From Bacteroidia bacterium (GTDB lineage Bacteria; Bacteroidota; Bacteroidia; Bacteroidales; GCA-2748055), in the NCBI GenBank assembly GCA_030596245.1, contig JAUVKN010000125.1, forward strand, positions 1-10,463: 10,463 nt of DNA, read 5' to 3'. Numbering within the stretch: position 1 is the stretch's first letter; every line of letters begins with the position of its first letter. Shown here in pieces: positions 1-5,853 of this stretch. A program made the position numbers and the translations under genes. The notes beneath the pieces were generated by a model. That model made no database searches and was not told the origin of the DNA. It saw only the letters and a list, made by a program, of their open reading frames with translations.

Positions 1-609
1 ACAGATCATCTGAAAGATGCCATAGAGAGCAAGCTGTTTGGAATAGGGCTTGAATCAATGACTGTGGGTAACTCGGAGTTTTACCTGGGATATGCAGTAG
101 CCAACCAGACACTGATCTGCCTTGACAGCGGTCACTTCCACCCCACCGAGCAGGTAGGTGACAAAATCTCCTCGGCCCTGCTGTTTGTTCCGGAGATACT
201 GCTCCACGTAACCAGGCCCGTCCGATGGGACAGTGACCATGTGGTAACTCTGAATGATGACACCATGCTGATTGCCCAGGAGATCGTCAGGGCCGGTGCA
301 CTGGACCGTGTGCATATGGGACTTGACTTTTTTGATGCAAGCATCAACCGAATCGGAGCTTATGTGGTGGGTACCAGGGCAGCACAACAAGCGATGTTAT
401 TCGCCCTGCTGGAACCCAGGGAGATGCTGCTGAAATATGAGGAAAACAGGAATTTCTTTGAGCGCCTTGCTGTACTCGAATTACTTAAGACCAAGCCTTT
501 CGGTGCCATATGGGATTACTACTGTCTGAAAAATAACGTTCCTGTCGCCCAGGATTTTATCTCAGATATTCAACAATACGAGAAGGATGTTCTCAGTAAA
601 AGATCATAG
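1..609 (+). CDS. rhaA: L-rhamnose isomerase, C-terminal part (5' end outside window)
   Basis: The frame is open from base 1 to a TAG at 607-609, giving about 202 residues, roughly half of a family of about 420. The ATG at 58 is internal: homologous sequence precedes it (ESKLFGIGLESM). RhaA interconverts L-rhamnose and L-rhamnulose in the cytoplasm using divalent metal ions. Characteristic RhaA segments are visible: CLDSGHFHPTE, VRWDSDHVVTLNDD and GLDFFDASINR, which contain the metal-binding and catalytic Asp/His residues of the family, followed by the C-terminal IWDYYCLKNNVPV. No lesion is seen in the visible part. The next gene is a sugar kinase 97 bases downstream, separated by a strong hairpin. 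The identification is secure; the only uncertainty is the missing N-terminus. Confidence 0.96.
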   Translation, partial: TDHLKDAIESKLFGIGLESMTVGNSEFYLGYAVANQTLICLDSGHFHPTEQVGDKISSALLFVPEILLHVTRPVRWDSDHVVTLNDDTMLIAQEIVRAGALDRVHMGLDFFDASINRIGAYVVGTRAAQQAMLFALLEPREMLLKYEENRNFFERLAVLELLKTKPFGAIWDYYCLKNNVPVAQDFISDIQQYEKDVLSKRS

Positions 610-648
610 AGTCTAGTTTTCAATATAGTGTATAGTGCTTGATTAGTG

Positions 649-686
649 AAAACGGCGGCATGATTTTAATCATTGCCGCTGTTTTT
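649..686 (+). terminator. Strong stem-loop with T-run between rhaA and the kinase gene
   Basis: The arms 649-664 and 669-685 pair almost perfectly: AAAAC, one G-T wobble, GCGGC, a one-base bulge, then TGAT/ATCA around a TTTA loop. The right arm ends in a T-run at 682-686. This is the form of an intrinsic terminator. Because the flanking A and T runs are symmetric it could act in either direction, but no minus-strand gene ends here. It lies only about 20 bases before the kinase ATG at 707, leaving little room for a new promoter. It is therefore more likely a partial terminator, attenuator or mRNA-processing element that sets the rhaA:kinase ratio than a true operon end. The structure is seen directly; its role is inferred. 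Confidence 0.7.
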
Positions 687-706
687 GTTCTTAAAAAGAG
701 AAAAAC

Positions 707-2068
707 ATGAGCAAAGAGGTAGTTTTGATTTTTGACATTGGTAAGACCAACAAAAAAATCCTGTTGTTTGACCGGTCCCTTGGTATTCAGCATGAGGAGG
801 AGGCGATATTTGAGGAGATCCTTGACGATGATGGTTTTGCGTGCGATGACATTGAACGTCTCGAACAGTGGATGCTGGAGGGGTGCAGGAGGTTCCTGGA
901 AGATGAGAATTACAATGTACGTGGAATTAACTTCACCACCTATGGGGCCACGCTGATGTACCTGAATGAGCAAGGCAACCGCCTCACCCCGGTCTACAAT
1001 TACCTGAAACCGATGCCTGAAGGTGTCACTGAATCCCTTTACGAACAGCATGGAGGTGAAGCAGAGTTCTGTAGAAATACAGCATCCCCGACACTGGGCA
1101 TGTTAAACTCGGGATTTCAGGCCCTCTGGCTCAAAGAGAAGAAACCTGAAATTTTTAATAAGGTGAAGATCATTCTGCATTTCCCGCAGTATCTCTCCCA
1201 CATGCTCACCGGGGAGGTCTCTTCTGAACACACCTCCATTGGTTGCCACACCGGCCTCTGGGATTTTGACCGCATGGCGTATCATCCATGGACCCGGATG
1301 CTTGGTGATACACTGCCTGACCCTGTTTCAGTAGAGGCTACCTTCCCTTCGAAGCTGTTTAATAAAGAGGTTCCTGTCGGAATCGGGATTCATGACAGCT
1401 CTTCATCCCTGGTCCCCTATTTCATGAACTCCGATGAACCATTTATCCTGGTATCTACCGGCACATGGTGTATCTCAATGAACCCCTTTAACGCCGAACC
1501 CCTGACAGCCGGACAGTTGAAGCAGGATTGCCTTGCCTACCTGAGCGTTCAACAGAAACCGGTAAAGTCCTCACGCCTTTTTATGGGACACATACACGAT
1601 GTGAATGTAGAACGGCTGAATAAGCTGTTCGGGGCGGACGACTCTGCCTTTAAGAAGATAGCCCTTGATGAGAAGATCATTGAATCGCTCAACAGGAAGA
1701 GTGGTGGGAAAAGGGTATTCTTCAAAGGCGGCATTCCTGAAGATCATCTGGACAACTCCATTGTAAAAGAGACCTTTGACACTTTTGAGGAGGCCTATCA
1801 CCAGCTGATGATCGACCTGGCAGACCTCACCACAGAATCGATCGGCCTGATTATCGGGAAAGAGGACAGCACCAAAAATATGTACATCAGCGGCGGATTT
1901 GCCAAAAATCCCATCTTCCTGAAACTGATGGCCGACAGCTTTCCCGGTAAAAAGGTGTATACCTCAGAAGTAGCCAATGCAACATCGATGGGTGCTGCAC
2001 TGGTATTATGGAAAGGCATTGATGCCGGGTTTAATGCAACCATTGACCTCGGATTAAAAACAACCTAA
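707..2068 (+). CDS. FGGY-family sugar kinase, probable L-rhamnulose kinase
   Basis: A 453-residue cytoplasmic kinase predicted to phosphorylate a ketose with ATP. The N-terminal ATPase motif is DIGKTNKKIL (residues 10-19). The probable catalytic base is D230 in GIHDSSSS. The second phosphate loop is STGTWCIS (250-257) and the adenosine site is SGGFAKNP (395-402), followed by NATSMGAA (424-431). All four are intact and the length is slightly short for FGGY kinases. It differs from classical Escherichia coli RhaB and resembles the divergent FGGY branch common in Bacteroidota and alphaproteobacteria. The substrate is inferred from its place after rhaA and 11 bases before an aldolase gene; L-fuculose or another ketose cannot be excluded. 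The start is chosen at ATG 707, after an A-rich leader (AAAAAGAGAAAAAC), because the DIGKTN motif begins nine residues later. No symbol is given because its specificity is not proven. Confidence 0.87.
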   Translation: MSKEVVLIFDIGKTNKKILLFDRSLGIQHEEEAIFEEILDDDGFACDDIERLEQWMLEGCRRFLEDENYNVRGINFTTYGATLMYLNEQGNRLTPVYNYLKPMPEGVTESLYEQHGGEAEFCRNTASPTLGMLNSGFQALWLKEKKPEIFNKVKIILHFPQYLSHMLTGEVSSEHTSIGCHTGLWDFDRMAYHPWTRMLGDTLPDPVSVEATFPSKLFNKEVPVGIGIHDSSSSLVPYFMNSDEPFILVSTGTWCISMNPFNAEPLTAGQLKQDCLAYLSVQQKPVKSSRLFMGHIHDVNVERLNKLFGADDSAFKKIALDEKIIESLNRKSGGKRVFFKGGIPEDHLDNSIVKETFDTFEEAYHQLMIDLADLTTESIGLIIGKEDSTKNMYISGGFAKNPIFLKLMADSFPGKKVYTSEVANATSMGAALVLWKGIDAGFNATIDLGLKTT

Positions 2069-2079
2069 CTGTTTCAACT

Positions 2080-2643
2080 ATGGAAAAACTGGATACGGTA
2101 TTGCAGCATCCACGTGACAAGATCACCGAAATAATCAAAAGGATCTACAATACAGGGTTAACAACCACATCGGGTGGTAACATCTCCATTAAGGACGGAG
2201 AGGGAAATATCCGGGTAACGCCCAGTGCCATCGACAAGGGCACCTTGCAGCGTAAAGATATCGTATGTGTAAAGCCAGACGGAGAGATTATAGGTCATTA
2301 CAAACCCTCCTCTGAGTTTCCCTTTCATAAGGCGATCTATGAAGCCAGGCCTGAACTCAAAGCGGTGATCCATGCCCATCCACCCGCATTGGCCTCGTTC
2401 AGCATCGTCAGGCAGCTTCCCAACATGAACATCATCCCCCAGGCTAAGAATACGTGCAGTCCCATCGGGTATACTCCTTATGCCATTCCCGGGGGAGAGT
2501 AGCTAGGAGAGAAGATCGCCGTCGAATTTGATTCTGTGTAGCATACTGAAAAAGAGCTCTCCATCCGGCGCCAGATCAGTATCCTGGTGAGGCGCTCCTG
2601 CGCACAGGGACTGATGATCTCATCCTATGGAACTGTTTCAGTC
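2080..2643 (+). pseudogene. Two-domain class II aldolase, broken by stops and internal deletion
   Basis: The frame opens with a 140-residue class II (zinc) aldolase domain: TTSGGNIS near residue 27, RVTPSAIDKG, the proposed catalytic E79 in SSEFPFH, and zinc ligands H98 and H100 in HAHPP. A TAG at 2500-2502 interrupts a typical PGGE-x-LGEKIA motif, so it reads as a Glu or similar codon mutated to stop. The same frame continues with LGEKIAVEF to a second TAG at 2539-2541, then resumes with IRRQISILVRRSCAQGL and MISSYGTVS, the start of a second class II aldolase domain. The segment that should carry the third zinc ligand (an NHG-type motif) and the end of domain 1 is missing, so this is deletion plus nonsense mutation, not readthrough. 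It follows the kinase by 11 bases as the presumed aldolase of the rhamnose operon. A short truncated peptide may still be made, but it should be inactive. Confidence 0.82.
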
Positions 2644-2700
2644 CTAATTAGGATTACATGCGCAATCCTGGTGCTGTTCCTGTTCATTTTCCAAACAGGA

Positions 2701-2872
2701 ATTGACAGGGATAAAGCTAAGGTTTCTTTAACTGTTTTTACCTTCCCTGAGTCTGCACTGGCAACGGATGGTTTCTTTGAAGTGAACATCAGCACCAGGG
2801 AGCCCTTTGAAGCCAGGAGCCTGCAGATCCATCCCTCATCCAACCAGTTTATGGCCACCTGTGAACTGCTTC
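2701..2872 (+). pseudogene. Fragment resembling an accessory segment of a large glycosidase
   Basis: In the same frame as the dead aldolase, a stretch of about 57 residues contains DGFFEVNISTREPFEARSLQ, IHPSSNQFMATCELL. The pattern of polar beta-strands with an EPFEARSLQI core resembles segments found in large Bacteroidota glycosidases such as GH106 alpha-L-rhamnosidases, but this is a remembered likeness and not a confirmed match. It has no start of its own, follows a hydrophobic unassignable stretch (about 2644-2700), and its recognisable sequence stops where the phosphohexomutase fragment begins in another frame. It is best read as debris. An alternative is that part of it belongs to the second domain of the broken aldolase. 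Confidence 0.3.
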
Positions 2873-3163
2873 CTGGATGACGGCGCCTACCTGGTGGCCA
2901 AGCTGCTGGTTCAGGCAGCCCGAATGAACAGGCAGGGAAAAACCCTGGGCAGCCTGATCGTTAACCTTCCCCGGCCCCTTGAAGCGCAGGAGTTCCGGTT
3001 GAAGATCAAAACAGAATATTTCGGCACATACGGAAAACAGGTGCTGAAAAAGGTGGGCGAGATGGTTGAAAACGAACCGGGCTGGAGCCCCGAACAGCCC
3101 AATTATGAGGGGATGCGTGTTCAATGTGCAGGAGAAGGCGAGGATGGCTGGTTGCTGCTATAC
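2861..3163 (+). pseudogene. Phosphoglucomutase/phosphomannomutase, C-terminal fragment
   Basis: About 100 residues match the region just before and within domain IV of alpha-D-phosphohexomutases of the PMM/PGM family: CFLDDGAYLVAKLL, then QGKTLGSLIVNL, EFRLKIKTEYFGTYGKQVLK, and NYEGMRV...GWLLL. The three N-terminal domains with the phosphoserine loop and metal site are absent. Similarity also stops after GWLLL, before the conserved RxSxxxP-type phosphate-binding loop, so it is cut at both ends. The left junction (about 2860-2870) is also the end of the preceding glycosidase-like fragment. From 3164 to 3253 I see no recognisable gene; one frame ends in a TAA near 3213-3218 that may be the tail of yet another lost gene. 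The fragment is not functional. Confidence 0.72.
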
Positions 3164-3253
3164 TTTGCCTCAATCGCTATGGGTTCAGCAATGTCATGTA
3201 TCACAAAACACAATAATATCCGATATTTTTACCTATTGCAAGGATAAAAACAC

Positions 3254-4420
3254 TTAGTAAGATCCATTTTCATAGGCTGCCTCATACATGGCCAGAATGT
3301 TTTCCGGGGGTACGTCAGCCTGGATGTTATGGACGTTATTGAAGATGTATCCTCCCCCCGGTTTGAAGGCATCAAGGTTGGCCTTTACGTTGGTTTTGAC
3401 CTCATCCGAAGTGGCAAAAGGCAACACATGCTGCGAGTCGATACCTCCACCCCAGAAAACAAGCTCCTTTCCAAAGCGCTCCTTCAGGAATTTGGGATCC
3501 ATGCCCTGTGCCGTGATCTGTACCGGGTTCAGGATATCAATTCCATTGTCCAACAGATCGGGGATATACTCAACGGCTGAGCCACAGGTGTGGTACCAGA
3601 TTTTAGAATCGGTAAGGGATTTGATATGCTGCACAAGCTGCTTCTGCCTGGGTTTGACAATGGCGCGGTAGAAATCCGGTGAAAACAGTGGCCCACTCTG
3701 ACCGGCAAGGTCATCCCCGATCATTACCACATCGATAATGTCACCGATCTCTTTCATAAATCCCGTAAAATAATCGAGCCAGAACTTTAAAACCTGGTCG
3801 AGCAGGGCTTCACAAAAAGCAGGATTTTCCAACATATCCATAAACCATCTTTCAAGTCCCCGCATGTACCAGCAGACCTCGTAAACCACACCACCGATTC
3901 CGGTGGATACAGCATATGGAGTGTTCTTCTGAATCTGGAGTACCTCCTCCCTGACCCCTTCGAACCGGTCCGGATTGCTTCCGTCCGGGAAGGGATATGA
4001 GGCAATATCCTCAATGGTGGCATCGGCCAGGGGATGGTGGCTGATGTCCATATAGAGTTGCTGTTTATCCGGCATGGACCAGACGATCCCGAACTCATCC
4101 TTCAGATCGTGCCACAATTCCCCATTCCGGAAACGCTGCCTGATGGAACCGTCAAAATCTTTCGGCCCCTTTGCGGTAACATACCTGATATCTACCTTAA
4201 ACAGCTCCAGCACCTCCTCACTGGGCCTTACCAGTTGTTGTACCGGATCGAGCATAACGATCTCCTCCTCCAACTCCAGGTGTTCAAGCAGTTTCAGGTA
4301 GGCCTTTTTATGTATTCCCGACTGGAATCCACCCAGGTCAATGGGCACCCTATCGGGGGTCTGAAAATTAAGGGCTGCAAGTACTCTTTCTCGTGAAGTC
4401 ATTTGTTCTTTTGCTGTCAT
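3254..4420 (-). CDS. Uroporphyrinogen-decarboxylase-like (UroD/MtaA superfamily) protein
   Basis: An intact 388-residue TIM-barrel protein. Superfamily hallmarks are the N-terminal TSRERVLAALNFQTPDRVP (residues 8-26), IGDDLAGQSGPLFSPDFYR (234-252), and the HTCGS loop (277-281) followed by DNGIDILNPVQ and GGGIDSQHVLP. In corrinoid:coenzyme methyltransferases such as MtaA, the HxC pair binds zinc with a later Cys; here H277 and C279 are kept, but the C-terminal position reads NNVHNIQADVP without a Cys. Haem synthesis (HemE) is unlikely given the sugar context and lack of other tetrapyrrole genes. A methyl transfer, for example from an O-methylated sugar, is a speculation; no corrinoid protein is visible here. 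M7 is an alternative start; neither has a clear ribosome site. The gene is 147 bases downstream of, and codirectional with, the AraC regulator. Confidence 0.85.
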   Translation of the reverse strand: MTAKEQMTSRERVLAALNFQTPDRVPIDLGGFQSGIHKKAYLKLLEHLELEEEIVMLDPVQQLVRPSEEVLELFKVDIRYVTAKGPKDFDGSIRQRFRNGELWHDLKDEFGIVWSMPDKQQLYMDISHHPLADATIEDIASYPFPDGSNPDRFEGVREEVLQIQKNTPYAVSTGIGGVVYEVCWYMRGLERWFMDMLENPAFCEALLDQVLKFWLDYFTGFMKEIGDIIDVVMIGDDLAGQSGPLFSPDFYRAIVKPRQKQLVQHIKSLTDSKIWYHTCGSAVEYIPDLLDNGIDILNPVQITAQGMDPKFLKERFGKELVFWGGGIDSQHVLPFATSDEVKTNVKANLDAFKPGGGYIFNNVHNIQADVPPENILAMYEAAYENGSY

Positions 4421-4510
4421 ATTACAAGATGCATTTATGGATAAATATCCTTTTAAAAATAGGTAAAGGCACGCAAAATATCAACCCTTGGCTGTTTTTG
4501 AAATTATTTG

Positions 4511-4532
4511 GATATGTCCGGCCGGATATACC
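4511..4532. promoter_or_regulatory. 18-bp near-perfect palindrome between the AraC and UroD-like genes
   Basis: TATGTCCGGCCGGATATA (4513-4530) is symmetric around GGCC with one G-T position, and the flanking 4511/4532 pair also matches. GGATAT also occurs as a direct repeat at 4510-4515 and 4524-4529, and a smaller palindrome, GGATAAATATCC, lies at 4439-4450 closer to the UroD-like start. It sits about 90 bases upstream of the UroD-like start and about 35 bases beyond the AraC stop. No T-run follows on either strand, so it looks more like an operator than a terminator. Which protein would bind is unknown; the adjacent AraC regulator is the obvious candidate. Confidence 0.4.
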
Positions 4533-4567
4533 GACATCCTGAATAGGTATAGAGAGCCCTTCTGCTG

Positions 4568-5428
4568 TCAGATAGACTTCAGGTTGGCCTTCCTGTAGAG
4601 TCCCGGTGAGGTCCCGGTCACCTTCTTGAACTGCCGGTTGAAATTGGAGATGCTGTCAAAACCGGAATTATAGCAAACCTCGATGATGCTGTATTCGTCA
4701 GTTGACAGCAGTTTACAGGCGTGTGCGACCCTGACTTCATTTAAAAATCCGATATAGGTCTTCCATGTTCTGTTCTTGAAGTAGCGGCAGAAGGACTGCG
4801 GGGTCATACCAAAATGGGATGCCACCATAGGGACCGTGCATTTGCTTCCAAAATTTTGCAACACATAGTCATAGATCACATTGATCCGCTGACTCTCCGA
4901 TCCGCTCTTTACTTCATCGATGGTGACCATTGAGATGGTTTTATACTCCTTTTCAACAGCCAGTATATCCAGGATATTCAGCAACTCAATCACCCTCCGG
5001 TACTTCTCCATTTTCATCATCCTGTACATCTTCCGAATAATCCGGGAACGGGTATCCCCGTGGATGCCCAGCCCTTTTTGTGCTTTAACCAGCATCTGCC
5101 TGATGTGATGAAACTCAGGCTTCGACCAGAGATCTGATCCCAGGAAATTCTCCGAAAACTGAATGATGACCTGTTGCACAGTTTCACTCCTGTTTCCTGA
5201 GACACTGCTCATCCATGCATGAGGCAGGTTGGGACCCAGCAAAATCAGGTCATCACCACTCACCTCCGTAACACTGTCACCAACAAACCGTTTGCCGTTG
5301 GCTTTGGTCACATATGCCAGCTCATACTCCGGATGCACATGCCACGGGATCTCATAGTATGGAAACCTCTCCATCTTAATCAAAAAAGAGGAATCGACCA
5401 GGGGGACCTTTTCATAGACCGGATCCAT
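4568..5428 (-). CDS. AraC-family transcriptional regulator with N-terminal cupin
   Basis: A 286-residue regulator. The N-terminal half looks like an AraC-type cupin sensor: WHVHPEYELAYV at residues 29-40, a further GPNLPH near 90, and beta-rich sequence to about 120. The C-terminal 100 residues are a typical AraC/XylS DNA-binding domain with two helix-turn-helices: first HTH VASHFGMTPQSFCRYFK (about 202-218), second HTH SIIEVCYNSGFDSISNFNRQ (about 247-266), ending GTSPGLYRK. It probably senses a sugar or sugar derivative in the cytoplasm and activates neighbouring catabolic genes. It lies divergent to the truncated UroD-like gene and upstream of the intact UroD-like gene on its own strand. 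Only family and role are clear; the ligand is unknown. ATG 5428 is chosen because it gives a full-length cupin. Confidence 0.9.
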   Translation of the reverse strand: MDPVYEKVPLVDSSFLIKMERFPYYEIPWHVHPEYELAYVTKANGKRFVGDSVTEVSGDDLILLGPNLPHAWMSSVSGNRSETVQQVIIQFSENFLGSDLWSKPEFHHIRQMLVKAQKGLGIHGDTRSRIIRKMYRMMKMEKYRRVIELLNILDILAVEKEYKTISMVTIDEVKSGSESQRINVIYDYVLQNFGSKCTVPMVASHFGMTPQSFCRYFKNRTWKTYIGFLNEVRVAHACKLLSTDEYSIIEVCYNSGFDSISNFNRQFKKVTGTSPGLYRKANLKSI

Positions 5429-5539
5429 AATTACACTATTTTGTCATAACTCAAATAAAGATAAGATAAAATATGCCCGAATATAGGTAAAATTGAGGTA
5501 GATAATCAGCCTACTGTCTGGTAGTTTTATACCATATAG

Positions 5540-5558
5540 TTGTCACGATGAGTGACAA
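5540..5558. promoter_or_regulatory. Perfect inverted repeat TTGTCAC-N5-GTGACAA, candidate operator
   Basis: A perfect 7-bp inverted repeat (5540-5546 and 5552-5558) with a 5-base spacer flanks the ATG at 5548. Family alignment favours the ATG at 5578 as the ancestral UroD-like start, which would place this palindrome about 20 bases upstream of translation, a normal place for an operator or a translation-blocking hairpin. A TTGTCA half-site recurs at 5442-5447, next to the AraC start. The 19-bp symmetry suggests a dimeric regulator; no specific family is assigned. Confidence 0.45.
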
Positions 5559-5838
5559 GACAAAATCCGGACTTGTTATGAACCTCAGAGAGCGTTTTCA
5601 CGAAGTGATGAATTTCAATCCCGAAGTACACTCCCTCAAATGGGAATTTGGATACTGGGGAGAAACGATAAAAAACTGGTACGCCCGCGGACTGCCTCAA
5701 AAACACTATCCCATCCTTGATACCGAGATAACTACGCCCACATCGATGCTATACAGCAAGGCGTGGACCTGCGAGGGAGCCGACCAAAGTGCCAATAATG
5801 GCATAAAAGACATTAGTTTGCAAATAGCTGTTCACTAA
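5548..5838 (+). pseudogene. Second UroD-like protein, N-terminal stub only
   Basis: The 96-residue frame contains MNLRERFHEVMNFNPEVHSL, KWEFGYWGETIKNWYARGLP, a conserved opening of a UroD-like subfamily from anaerobic and gut or marine bacteria, distinct from the intact paralogue at 3254-4420. After SMLYSKAWTCEG (about 5775) the sequence no longer resembles the family and stops at TAA 5836-5838. About three quarters of the expected length of roughly 350-400 residues is missing, including the HxC metal loop, so the protein should be inactive. The most likely start is ATG 5578 (MNLRERF), with 5548 possible. It is followed after 15 bases by the PMI-like gene, suggesting that an internal deletion fused its 5' end, and perhaps its promoter, to the cupin gene. 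Confidence 0.75.
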
Positions 5839-5853
5839 ATATTCAATCCTAAA

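Noticed and set aside
2500..2541. Two in-frame TAG codons in the aldolase near a UroD/MtaA-like gene, raising the idea of amber recoding (pyrrolysine).
   Set aside because: The second amber coincides with a large deletion of the domain, and rhaA and the RhaE-type aldolase use TAG as ordinary stops. Nonsense mutation in a pseudogene is simpler.
2587..2880. A 97-residue open frame with a hydrophobic stretch (LVLFLFIF) that could be called a small membrane protein.
   Set aside because: Its first part is the start of the second aldolase domain and its last part is a different fragment; the hydrophobic run lies in degenerate sequence and there is no ribosome site.
3215..3227. AATATC-C-GATATT palindrome followed by T residues, considered as a terminator at the end of the debris patch.
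   Set aside because: AT-rich, with a one-base centre that cannot form a proper loop; likely chance.
3254..4420. Annotation of the UroD-like protein as HemE, haem-pathway uroporphyrinogen decarboxylase.
   Set aside because: The sequence follows the MtaA-like/UroD-like catabolic branch with an HTCGS loop, and no tetrapyrrole genes are nearby.
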